This document shows, piece after piece, positions 1 through 6,557 of a DNA stretch of 10,293 bases. The translations under genes were made by a program, and so were the position numbers. The notes below the pieces were generated by a model that ran no database searches, had not been told where the DNA came from, and saw only the letters and a program-made list of their open reading frames with translations. The DNA comes from JAZQNC01 sp045536155 (GTDB lineage Bacteria > Bacillota > Clostridia > Oscillospirales > CAG-272): assembly GCA_045536155.1 (NCBI GenBank), contig JAZSMZ010000040.1:1-10293 (forward strand), written 5' to 3'. Within the stretch, counting starts at the first letter, position 1. Each line of letters starts with the position of its first letter.

Positions 1-690
1 CTGCAGATTATACCTATAAACGAGCTGAAAAGCAGGGTGCTCGAAAACGATATAGCGGACAAACAGCGTGTCATGATCTCCGGTATCGTATCGTCACGTA
101 CAGTAAAACAGACCAAAAACGGTGATGCGATGGCGTTTGTGCGTCTCGAGGACAGATATTCCGATATCGAGCTCGTCGTTTTCCCTAAAGTTTACTCGCC
201 TAATGTGCATTTGCTTGCAGCCGATTGCGCTATCTGTGCTGTCGGAGAGGTATCGGTTCGCGAAGATGAGGATCCCAAGCTTTTGGTGAGCGCGGTCTAT
301 CCCTTGCAGAATAACGATACCTTTAACGAAATCGCGTATAAAGCGCCCGTGATCGAGCAAAAATCACAAATAGGTACGGCAGTCCGTGTTGCTCCCAAAA
401 CAGATACGGTTCAAAAGAGGGAAGAGCCTGCCGCTAAAAATATTACATCAAAATCGAATAAGCTCTATTTAAGAGTCGAAAATCTTAACTGCTCACAATA
501 TAGGCGCGCGCTTAATCTGCTGGGCATTTTCGAAGGCGAAACACCGGTGTTTTTCTACGATATGTCGCAAAAGCAGTATTTGCCGTATAAAGCGCCCTCT
601 GATGCCGATTTTTTGGGAGCTGATACGAGCGAGTTTGTGATTCGTGAGCTTAAAAACATATTGGGTGAAGACAATGTAGTGCTGAAGTGA
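1..690 (+). CDS. dnaE: DNA polymerase III alpha subunit, C-terminal end (5' truncated)
   Basis: This is the last 229 codons of the replicative DNA polymerase catalytic subunit. The reading frame is open to base 1, so the gene begins outside the window; the GTG at 37 is an internal valine, not a start. The visible part holds the OB-fold nucleic-acid-binding domain (about residues 22-90 of the fragment), with the family signature TKNGDAMAFVRLEDRYSDIE followed by VVFPKVY. A less conserved linker rich in K, T and Q follows, then the C-terminal domain (about residues 150-229). The polymerase active site (PHP, palm, fingers) lies upstream and cannot be judged. The OB-fold pattern and the position at the C-terminus fit DnaE-type rather than PolC-type alpha subunits, because PolC carries its OB fold near the N-terminus. 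The stop is TGA at 688-690. The next gene starts 119 bp downstream and is unrelated in function. Confidence 0.9.
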   Translation: MQIIPINELKSRVLENDIADKQRVMISGIVSSRTVKQTKNGDAMAFVRLEDRYSDIELVVFPKVYSPNVHLLAADCAICAVGEVSVREDEDPKLLVSAVYPLQNNDTFNEIAYKAPVIEQKSQIGTAVRVAPKTDTVQKREEPAAKNITSKSNKLYLRVENLNCSQYRRALNLLGIFEGETPVFFYDMSQKQYLPYKAPSDADFLGADTSEFVIRELKNILGEDNVVLK

Positions 691-693
691 GAG

Positions 694-723
694 AAAAATT
701 TATATTATAAATGCTAATTTTTT
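694..723 (+). terminator. weak AU-rich terminator candidate after dnaE
   Basis: Just after the dnaE stop, ATTTAT (698-703) and ATAAAT (707-712) can pair around a 3-nt loop. The flanking AAAAAT (694-699) can alternatively pair with ATTTTT (717-722), and a run of six T lies at 718-723. The stem has no G-C pairs and five bases separate it from the T-run, so it would be a poor intrinsic terminator. No better one exists in this gap. Confidence 0.25.
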
Positions 724-730
724 CTTAGAA

Positions 731-762
731 TTCACACTGTATTCATCTATAAGGACTATAAT
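731..762 (+). promoter_or_regulatory. possible promoter of the PBP gene
   Basis: A perfect -10 hexamer TATAAT lies at 757-762. The best -35-like hexamer is TTCACA at 731-736 (five of six matches to TTGACA), but the spacer is 20 bp, longer than the usual 16-18, and there is no TG extension. The -10 is believable, the -35 is not. Transcription would start near 769, giving a leader of about 40 nt. Confidence 0.35.
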
Positions 763-764
763 CA

Positions 765-784
765 AGGTAAAGCATTATTTACCT
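765..784 (+). repeat. inverted repeat at the predicted PBP transcription start
   Basis: AGGTAAA (765-771) and TTTACCT (778-784) form a perfect 7-bp inverted repeat around the 6-nt spacer GCATTA. It sits directly downstream of the TATAAT at 757-762, over the expected start of transcription, which is where a repressor operator would lie. It could equally be a small 5'-leader hairpin. No T-run follows, so it is not a terminator. Confidence 0.4.
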
Positions 785-809
785 GCATTTATCTCAAAGA
801 GGTGTACCA

Positions 810-3488
810 TTGAATAACGGAAGCAGAAAAGTGCAAAGAGCACCGCAAAAAAAGAAAAAGAAAACCTACTGGAGTCGGGAGTTAAAAAAAGCTACCGGCC
901 TTGTCGGCCAGGTTTTTTTGCGCATTTTGTCTTATTTAATGAATATACTTCTGACATTGCTCCTCGTTGGACTTATCACGGGTGCTGTTGTCGGATGTAC
1001 TGTAATATACTATATCAATAACTACATCGATGCGGATATATCTGCCTTCGATTACGTTACGACTTCAAAAAGCACTATCTCCACCATCTATTATATGGAT
1101 TGGGAGGATAAAGAAAACCGCATAGGAACTCCCGTTGAGCTTGAAGACCAGCAGATTTACGGAAGCGACTACCAGATGAGTGTTCCGTACAAGGAAATGC
1201 CGCCTTATCTTTATAATGCATTTATTGCTATTGAGGATAAGCGCTTCTTCGATCATAACGGTGTTGACTTTATTACAACGGGTAAAGCAATTTTCTACTA
1301 CGCGTTTGACGACGGCACTGCAGGCGGTTCAACCATTACCCAGCAGCTTGTTAAGATGATAACAGGCGACAACAGCAGAACCATTCAGCGTAAGATTCAG
1401 GAATGGCTGCGAGCCTTTAAGGTTGAGGAAAAGTACGATAAGTCCGAGATTCTTGAAATGTATCTCAACACCGTTCCTCTCTCTCACGGATGTAAGGGGG
1501 TGCAGGCAGCGGCATATACCTATTTTGGAAAAGATGTAAGCGAATTAACCCTTGTTGAGTGCGCAGCAATCGCATCCATTACAAATAAGCCTACAAAATA
1601 TGACCCTATTTTAAATCCCGATAACAATCTTGAACGCCGCAATACTGTTATTGACAGAATGCTTGAGCAGAAGCTGATCAGTCAGGAAGAGCACGATGCC
1701 GCCTACAATCAGCCGATAGTTATCAACTACAAGGGTGAAAACAATCCCGAAACGGGCGAACAGATCAAGGATACAAGCGGAATCCGTTCATGGTATACCG
1801 ATGCCGCTTATGAAGAAGCAAAGCAGCTTTTGGTTGAAAAACTCCAGATCCCCGAAGCTACCGCTTCTCAGCTCATCTATTCTCAGGGATATAAGATCAT
1901 CACTGCGATGGATCCCGAAATCCAGAGTATTCTCGAAGAATATTTTGAAAATGATGCCAATTTCCCGCGCGTAAACAATTCTGCCATTCAGCCCGAGTGC
2001 TCTATGGTAATTATCGATCCCCTTACCGGCGATGTTTCGGCGCTAGTGGGTGGACGCGGAGAAAAGAAGGCTAACAACATTCTTAACTATGCAACAGCAA
2101 CAACCCGTTCCCCCGGATCGTCCATAAAGCCGATCTCGGTATACGCTCCTGCTCTTGAAGAGGGTCTTATCACCTATGGCACCGCCATCGACGATACACC
2201 CGTCAATTTTGGCGAAGAGGTGTACGAGGACGGTCAGTTTGTTGGATACAGCGACACGAACGGATATCCCGACAACTACGATAAGAAGAATCGTGGCCGC
2301 GTTACGGTCAATACCGCAATCATGCAGTCTTATAATACTATTTCGGTAAAGGTTCTTCAGATGCTTGGTGTGGATACTTCTTTCGACTACGTCAAGAATA
2401 AGCTCCACATTGACAGCTTTATCGACGTTTTGCAGCGCGTTGACGGAACCACCCTCACCGACCGCGACATATCGGCTCTTGCTCTCGGCGGTATGAACTA
2501 CGGTGTTACCGTTAAAGAAATGACTGCGGCATATCAGATATTTGCAAATAAGGGCGTTTACAATAAGCCCAGAATAGTTTTGCAGATACTTGACAGCGAC
2601 GGAAACGTTATTATCGATAACGAACGTGAATCCGAAATCGTTATCAGCGAGCAGACGGCTTCTATTATGACCCGCATGCTTCAGAACGTAGCGACCGGCG
2701 GTACTGCTGCAAGAGGCATTACCTGCGACAGTATTGTCAATGTTGCCGGAAAAACAGGTACAACGACCCAGGATAACGATCGTTGGTTCTTGGGATATAC
2801 CCCCTATTATGTAGGAGGCGTATGGTTCGGATATGCATATCCGCAGAGCCTTTCTTCGTTCTCGTCATCTGTAAGCCCCGCTGTTAAGGTGTGGGACGAT
2901 ATTATGACCATTATCCACCAGAAGGTTTTGGCAGAAGGTCAGGAATCCGGATACGGCACAAAGAGCTTTGTTAATGCAGACGGTGTTGTAACGGCAACCT
3001 ATTGCAAGGATTCGGGAATGCTTATTACCGATGCCTGCAAGGCTGACCCTCGCGGAAATCGTGCCGAGGTCGGATATTTTACCACAACAACGGTTCCCAC
3101 TCAGCCCTGTAATTGTCACGTTCTTGTTGACTATGATATCGTAACCGGAGGAATAGCAGTTGACGGCTGTCCTGCCGATTATATAAAGAAAGTCGGTCTG
3201 CTCCACATCACCGACAGACAGTTCCCCTATAATATTGTGATCGAGGATGCGCAGTACGTCTGGTACGGCGAGCTCGAGGCAGGCGTTTCTCCCGCTCTTG
3301 GAGAGGATCAGCCTTATTACGCGAACATGCTTCCTGTCGGAATGTATGCAGGTATTTCGGGCGGAGAGGGCACAAAGCAGTTTAACCGTGCTTGTAGTGC
3401 TCACGTCTATGAGGATTACACAGGTCCGGGATATTATATTGACCCCTTTACGGGTGAGATTATCTATAACGACGGCATCTTCTTCTGA
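810..3488 (+). CDS. class A penicillin-binding protein (transglycosylase/transpeptidase, PBP1A-type)
   Basis: A bifunctional peptidoglycan synthase of 892 residues. It polymerises glycan strands from lipid II and cross-links the stem peptides outside the membrane. The N-terminus is cytoplasmic and basic (a run of five Lys at 14-18), followed by one hydrophobic anchor at about 36-70. The GT51 domain has the catalytic motif EDKRFFDHNG at 142-151 (Glu142) and GGSTITQQL at 172-180. The transpeptidase domain has all three penicillin-binding motifs: SSIK at 437-440 (nucleophile Ser437), SYN at 507-509 and KTGT at 648-651. A tail of roughly 190 residues after the transpeptidase core contains six cysteines (732, 743, 767, 769, 787, 862). 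The start is TTG at 810, chosen because AAAGAGGTG (797-805 region) ends about five bases upstream and the basic tail and anchor follow directly. It has no wall-related partner next to it; tspO follows after a terminator hairpin. Confidence 0.93.
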   Translation: MNNGSRKVQRAPQKKKKKTYWSRELKKATGLVGQVFLRILSYLMNILLTLLLVGLITGAVVGCTVIYYINNYIDADISAFDYVTTSKSTISTIYYMDWEDKENRIGTPVELEDQQIYGSDYQMSVPYKEMPPYLYNAFIAIEDKRFFDHNGVDFITTGKAIFYYAFDDGTAGGSTITQQLVKMITGDNSRTIQRKIQEWLRAFKVEEKYDKSEILEMYLNTVPLSHGCKGVQAAAYTYFGKDVSELTLVECAAIASITNKPTKYDPILNPDNNLERRNTVIDRMLEQKLISQEEHDAAYNQPIVINYKGENNPETGEQIKDTSGIRSWYTDAAYEEAKQLLVEKLQIPEATASQLIYSQGYKIITAMDPEIQSILEEYFENDANFPRVNNSAIQPECSMVIIDPLTGDVSALVGGRGEKKANNILNYATATTRSPGSSIKPISVYAPALEEGLITYGTAIDDTPVNFGEEVYEDGQFVGYSDTNGYPDNYDKKNRGRVTVNTAIMQSYNTISVKVLQMLGVDTSFDYVKNKLHIDSFIDVLQRVDGTTLTDRDISALALGGMNYGVTVKEMTAAYQIFANKGVYNKPRIVLQILDSDGNVIIDNERESEIVISEQTASIMTRMLQNVATGGTAARGITCDSIVNVAGKTGTTTQDNDRWFLGYTPYYVGGVWFGYAYPQSLSSFSSSVSPAVKVWDDIMTIIHQKVLAEGQESGYGTKSFVNADGVVTATYCKDSGMLITDACKADPRGNRAEVGYFTTTTVPTQPCNCHVLVDYDIVTGGIAVDGCPADYIKKVGLLHITDRQFPYNIVIEDAQYVWYGELEAGVSPALGEDQPYYANMLPVGMYAGISGGEGTKQFNRACSAHVYEDYTGPGYYIDPFTGEIIYNDGIFF

Positions 3489-3498
3489 CATAATTATC

Positions 3499-3535
3499 AA
3501 AATCACCTCATATTTCTGTTATGAGGTGATTTTTT
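3499..3535 (+). terminator. PBP terminator hairpin that also covers the tspO ribosome binding site
   Basis: AAAATCACCTCAT (3499-3511) and ATGAGGTGATTTT (3521-3533) form a perfect 13-bp stem with a 9-nt loop. The T-run at 3530-3535 makes it a plausible intrinsic terminator 10 bp after the PBP stop. The T-run ends at the base before the tspO ATG (3536), and the right arm contains the tspO ribosome binding site. Confidence 0.8.
3523..3528 (+). promoter_or_regulatory. tspO ribosome binding site, sequestered in the hairpin
   Basis: GAGGTG with a 7-base spacer to ATG 3536. All six bases are paired in the 13-bp stem described for 3499-3533, so in any RNA that reads through, the site is closed unless a ribosome, RNA polymerase kinetics or a factor opens it. 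No other ribosome binding site is available for this start. Confidence 0.65.
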
Positions 3536-4075
3536 ATGGCAAAGTTTAAGATCAGATGCAATATTTTGGACAAAATCCGTTTCGAATGGAGGACAGCAAA
3601 TAAGATATACGTTGCTTTAAGCACGGCGATTTGCCTTTTATGCGGTATAATCAGCTCTGTGTCCACTTATATGATGGGCGGACGCAAGTTTTATTACTCG
3701 GTTATACATAGGCCGTCATATGCGCCGCCATCCTTTGTCTTTCCTCTTGTTTGGACAATTATTTACCTGTTGATAGGTGTTGCGCTCGGACTTGTCTGGG
3801 GAGCAAAGCACGTATGCAGAAGGGAAGAAAAATACAAAGGTATACTGCTTTTCGTACTGATGATGATCTTCAATTTTCTTTGGTGTCCGCTCTTTTTTGC
3901 AGCTCAAGCGACCTTTATAGCGCTTTTTGATGTCGGAATGATGATAGCGCTCTCGCTGGGCACAAGAAAATATTTCGCTCGTATAAGCACAAGTGCATCT
4001 ATTATCATGGCGGGTTATATTGCATGGCTTATATACTGCTTTATCATCAATTTTTCAATAATGTTGTTAAACTGA
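3536..4075 (+). CDS. tspO: TspO/MBR family membrane protein
   Basis: A 179-residue integral membrane protein of the tryptophan-rich sensory protein/translocator (benzodiazepine receptor) family. Characterised members bind porphyrins and are linked to stress and tetrapyrrole handling; the role in anaerobic Clostridia is unclear. Five hydrophobic segments are visible, at about 24-47, 68-90, 102-121, 124-142 and 153-177. Family signatures are RPSYAPPSFVFPLVWTIIY (59-77), NFLWCPLFF (113-121) and the C-terminal YIAWLIYCF (161-169) ending in LLN. The N-terminus has about 20 extra charged residues before the first membrane segment, so the protein is slightly longer than the usual 155-165. The ATG at 3536 is the only start with a ribosome binding site. 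The gene is 47 bp behind the PBP, and a strong terminator follows it. Confidence 0.88.
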   Translation: MAKFKIRCNILDKIRFEWRTANKIYVALSTAICLLCGIISSVSTYMMGGRKFYYSVIHRPSYAPPSFVFPLVWTIIYLLIGVALGLVWGAKHVCRREEKYKGILLFVLMMIFNFLWCPLFFAAQATFIALFDVGMMIALSLGTRKYFARISTSASIIMAGYIAWLIYCFIINFSIMLLN

Positions 4076-4078
4076 TCG

Positions 4079-4105
4079 AGTGTGCCTTTCAAAGGCACAC
4101 TTTTT
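4079..4105 (+). terminator. tspO terminator
   Basis: AGTGTGCC (4079-4086) and GGCACACT (4094-4101) form an 8-bp GC-rich stem. The loop bases TTTCAAA can add three more pairs. TTTTT follows at 4101-4105. It begins four bases after the tspO stop. The opposite strand has no T-run after the stem, so it acts in the plus direction. The stop codon of the convergent S1 gene (4104-4106) overlaps its T-run. Confidence 0.85.
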
Positions 4106-5063
4106 ATTCGGTAAATTGGCTTTCGATTATTTTGTCGCTGGTGGGGGGCGAATATCTCCAATAATCAATGTGAGTGACATCCGGTTCAATGAAGTAGTTG
4201 AATTTGTTTTGCATTGAAGGGGCGGGACAAAGGTCGATAATTGCCAGCTTGATCTTCATTCTGTCGGGTATGATGCTTTTGATGTAGACCGAAACCGTTT
4301 GTCCTACAGAAATGTCATCACGGTACTCCGCAAGACCGGCCAGATTAGGTGCAAGCTCGATAAATATGCCGTAGTCCTCAACCCCGCGCACAATTCCCGT
4401 GATCGTCTGCGACGCGCTGAACTGATCTGCATTCTCCTCCCACGTGCCGAGCAGCTCGCGGTGGCTAAGGCAGATCCGTCCTCTTTCTCTGTCAACACTT
4501 TTTACAACCGCCCGTATCTTCATGCCGCTTTTCAGTCTGTCGCGCGGGTGAGATATACGGGATACGGATATTGTATCCACGGGCAAGAGCGAAATAACGC
4601 CGCAGCCAATATCGCAAAAAGCGCCGAACTGTTCGAGATGAGTTACTCGGGCGTCGATAATATCACCGGGCGTGAGTGTCGTAAGGCGGTTCTTGCAGTA
4701 TTCCTTTTGTGCCTCTTTACGGGAAAGAATGGCGCATAGTTCGCCGTCGCGTTGTTCAAATCCTGTTATTTTAAAGCAGACGGGACGTCCGACTCTCGTT
4801 ATCACTGCAATGTCGCGAACTGTGCTTCCATCGGGTGAATAAGCGGCCTCTGCGCGAGGTATGTATCCCTTCATACAGCCAAGATCGACAGTAAGATCAA
4901 AGGATTTATCACAAAGCACTGCATTTGCTTCAAGTATACACGATTGCTCCATGGCGCGGCGAAGCATTATCTCGCATGAAAGATATTCCCGATTGGCTTT
5001 GGAATAGAAAAGTTCACCCTCGGGTAGGTATGATGACGATATCGTCTGCTCAGCGTAAAGCAT
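4104..5063 (-). CDS. S1 RNA-binding domain protein (ribosomal protein S1-like)
   Basis: A 319-residue soluble protein built from S1-type OB folds, which bind single-stranded RNA. Repeat 1 (about 43-115) is degenerate. Repeat 2 (about 132-201) is the best preserved, with GDIIDARVTHLEQFGAFCDI, a buried GVISLLP strand and the closing GRICLSHREL. Repeat 3 (about 218-275) has ITGIVRGVEDYGIFIELAPN followed by LAGLAEY. The N-terminal 40 and C-terminal 40 residues match nothing I recognise; the latter ends in an aromatic and polar tail. Full-length ribosomal protein S1 usually has four or more repeats, so this is a shorter clostridial S1-like protein whose exact role (ribosome, RNA turnover or other) cannot be settled here. 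The start is ATG 5061-5063 with GGAGG at 5071-5075, seven bases away. It lies directly behind the terminator of the phosphatase gene and probably depends on read-through or on a promoter I cannot place with confidence. Confidence 0.82.
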   Translation of the reverse strand: MLYAEQTISSSYLPEGELFYSKANREYLSCEIMLRRAMEQSCILEANAVLCDKSFDLTVDLGCMKGYIPRAEAAYSPDGSTVRDIAVITRVGRPVCFKITGFEQRDGELCAILSRKEAQKEYCKNRLTTLTPGDIIDARVTHLEQFGAFCDIGCGVISLLPVDTISVSRISHPRDRLKSGMKIRAVVKSVDRERGRICLSHRELLGTWEENADQFSASQTITGIVRGVEDYGIFIELAPNLAGLAEYRDDISVGQTVSVYIKSIIPDRMKIKLAIIDLCPAPSMQNKFNYFIEPDVTHIDYWRYSPPTSDKIIESQFTE

Positions 5064-5079
5064 GATTGTACCTCCGTTA

Positions 5080-5123
5080 TAATAAAAATAAAGCGCGTTG
5101 TCCTTCTTTTAGGACTACGCGCT
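5080..5123 (-). terminator. terminator of the HAD phosphatase gene
   Basis: On the minus strand AGCGCGTAGTCCT (5123-5111) pairs with AGGACAACGCGCT (5104-5092) in a 13-bp stem with a single internal mismatch and a 6-nt loop. The U-rich tract TTATTTTTATT follows (5091-5081). It starts 30 bp after the phosphatase stop and ends only five bases before the S1 gene's GGAGG. The plus strand has no comparable T-run. Confidence 0.85.
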
Positions 5124-5152
5124 ATTATTATATTATTACGAAAAGTTAAATA

Positions 5153-5941
5153 TTACTTGGCGCAGAGGTCGCCTACGTCATTAAGTATAATGGAAGGACG
5201 GTAGGGGAAATCCTCAACAGTCTTGCGGGTGGAAACACCCGAAAGAACGAGAACCGTATCAAGCTCGCTCTCTATTCCGGCGATGATGTCTGTATCCATG
5301 CGGTCGCCGATGATCGCTGCATCTGCACGGTGACAGCCGAGAGTTTTGAGTGCATGGCGCATGATGAGAGGATTGGGCTTTCCAATGTAGTATGCCTGCT
5401 TGCCTGTTGCCATCTCGATAGGGGAAATAAGTGCGCGGCAGGCGGGAATAATGCCTTGCTCGGTGGGAGCGGTAAGGTCGGAGTTTGTTCCGATGAGCTT
5501 TGCGCCGTTCTGAACAAGCTTTACTGCACGCTCGATCTTCTCGTATGAAAGAGTACGTGTTTCACCGAATACAACGTAATCGGGATTGTAGTCGTTCATC
5601 GAAAATCCTGCATCGTAGAGCGCGTTTACAAGTCCGGGCTCGCCGATAACGTAGCAGCTTCCGTTGGGGCACTGCGATGCAAGGAAGGATGCAGTCGCAA
5701 GCGCGCTGGTGTAGAAATGATCCTCGCTAACGTCAAGACCCATGCGAGCAAGCTTTTGCGCAAGCTCACGGGGCGCACGTTCACTGCTGTTGGTCAAAAA
5801 TAGGTATTTTTTATTGTTGTCGGTGAGCCATTTAACAAAATTGGGTACGTGATCAAGAAGCTTGTTGCCATGGTAGATGACACCGTCCATATCACATATA
5901 AACGCTTCTTTTTTCTGAAGCGATTCTACTGTAACGTTCAT
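5153..5941 (-). CDS. HAD-IIA (NagD/AraL-type) phosphatase
   Basis: A 262-residue cytoplasmic haloacid dehalogenase-superfamily hydrolase of subfamily IIA, the usual length for the family, which dephosphorylates small phosphorylated metabolites. Motif I is DMDGVIY at 17-23, with nucleophile Asp17 and acid/base Asp19. Motif II is TNS at 50-52. The motif III lysine is K188 in IGKPNP, and the motif IV acidic loop is GDRMDTDI at 212-219. The C2-type cap lies between motifs II and III. The substrate cannot be inferred: NagD, AraL and phosphoglycolate/PLP phosphatases share these motifs, and no sugar or nucleotide gene is adjacent. The start is ATG 5939-5941 because a TAA stands in frame immediately before it. 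The nearest ribosome binding site, GAAAGGAA, is 13 bases upstream, which is unusually far. Confidence 0.9.
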   Translation of the reverse strand: MNVTVESLQKKEAFICDMDGVIYHGNKLLDHVPNFVKWLTDNNKKYLFLTNSSERAPRELAQKLARMGLDVSEDHFYTSALATASFLASQCPNGSCYVIGEPGLVNALYDAGFSMNDYNPDYVVFGETRTLSYEKIERAVKLVQNGAKLIGTNSDLTAPTEQGIIPACRALISPIEMATGKQAYYIGKPNPLIMRHALKTLGCHRADAAIIGDRMDTDIIAGIESELDTVLVLSGVSTRKTVEDFPYRPSIILNDVGDLCAK

Positions 5942-5962
5942 TTAAATATATACATTCCTTTC

Positions 5963-5977
5963 ATGATTTGGAATCAT
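5963..5977. repeat. inverted repeat at the phosphatase transcription start
   Basis: ATGATT (5963-5968) and AATCAT (5972-5977) form a perfect 6-bp inverted repeat around TGG. It lies four bases downstream of the -10 box of the phosphatase promoter, over the expected start of transcription. The position suits an operator or a small leader hairpin; it is short, and chance is a real alternative. Confidence 0.3.
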
Positions 5978-5981
5978 ATAT

Positions 5982-6011
5982 ATTATAAATTAACTTTGTG
6001 CCTTCTGTCAA
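5982..6011 (-). promoter_or_regulatory. consensus sigma-A promoter of the HAD phosphatase gene
   Basis: On the minus strand a perfect TTGACA (6011-6006) is followed by an 18-bp spacer and a perfect TATAAT (5987-5982). Transcription should start near 5975, giving a leader of about 34 nt. It shows that the phosphatase gene is transcribed independently of the peptidoglycan-binding operon that ends just upstream at 6036. Confidence 0.8.
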
Positions 6012-6035
6012 GCGTTATTTGAAAAATGCTTATTC

Positions 6036-6557
6036 TTAAGACAGATACTTTGCATAGGCGTTGCTTAAAGCATTCCATGTATGTATGTCGGTAACACCGT
6101 TTGATCTTAGTCCGTTTATTGCCTGAAATCGCGCGATTGCCGACGCGGTCTCAGCACCGTAAATGCCGTCCTCATTGACGGCGGGAAAATCATAACCGAT
6201 GGAGATGGTATTGAGCATGATCTGCAAAAACAAAACGAGATCAAAGTATTCACCTATCGATGCCGAATTATATGAAAGCTGTCGGTTAAACGGAAATATA
6301 GGCGCTGATTTGCCGTTTTTGATTAATTCTTTTCTGTACTCCTCGGTAAGCATGGTAAAAGTATCAAAATCCACTCTTCCGTTTTCATCGAGCCCGTAAA
6401 AATGCTGAAAAGACACGATCGACTCTTCGGTTGAAGAAGAGAATATACCGTCTGGATTGACCCTTTTAATGTTGTCGTTGTATAACGATAGGTAGTACAG
6501 ACGCTCCTGAATACCAAAAACGATGTCTTCTATCGGTGTTGCTCCGTATATATTCAT
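6036..6557 (-). CDS. protein with two peptidoglycan-binding repeats
   Basis: A 173-residue protein made almost entirely of two PG_binding_1-type three-helix repeats, which in other proteins hold wall enzymes on peptidoglycan. Repeat 1 covers about 13-75 (core DGIFSSSTEESIVSFQHFYG at 36-55). Repeat 2 covers about 97-170 (core DGIYGAETASAIARFQAING at 130-149). No catalytic domain, signal peptide or membrane segment is visible. It is translationally coupled to the gene before it: its ATG (6557-6555) overlaps the TGA of that gene (6556-6554) as ATGA, and AAGGAGA (6571-6565) lies seven bases upstream. It reads as the last gene of a three-gene operon and looks like a split-off or accessory binding module of the SpoIID-like protein. 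No clear terminator follows it before the phosphatase promoter at 6011. Confidence 0.83.
   Translation of the reverse strand: MNIYGATPIEDIVFGIQERLYYLSLYNDNIKRVNPDGIFSSSTEESIVSFQHFYGLDENGRVDFDTFTMLTEEYRKELIKNGKSAPIFPFNRQLSYNSASIGEYFDLVLFLQIMLNTISIGYDFPAVNEDGIYGAETASAIARFQAINGLRSNGVTDIHTWNALSNAYAKYLS

Noticed and set aside
37..39. GTG as a possible start of the first gene.
   Set aside because: The frame is open to base 1, no ribosome binding site precedes it, and the protein continues the DnaE family sequence upstream.
2043..2408. Minus-strand open frame opposite the PBP transpeptidase domain.
   Set aside because: It overlaps the catalytic SSIK region of the PBP and has no support of its own.
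2865..3506. A 213-codon open frame on the minus strand opposite the PBP.
   Set aside because: It is antisense to well-conserved coding sequence, has no ribosome binding site or family resemblance, and is explained by codon bias of the real gene.
4299..4739. A 146-codon open frame on the plus strand opposite the S1 gene.
   Set aside because: Composition is Arg- and Cys-rich as in shadow frames, there is no ribosome binding site, and the S1 repeats on the other strand are clear.
5076..5104. AGGACA-17 bp-TATAAC as a promoter for the S1 gene.
   Set aside because: The implied start at about 5069 would remove the GGAGG from the transcript, and the -35 lies inside a terminator stem.
5942..5957. 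A five-codon upstream reading frame overlapping the phosphatase start as ATGA.
   Set aside because: Its ATG falls within the ribosome binding site with no usable spacing, so it is unlikely to be translated.
6011..6035. A terminator for the peptidoglycan-binding operon.
   Set aside because: Only a 4-bp AAGC/GCTT pairing is possible and no T-run follows; the operon end remains without a visible terminator.
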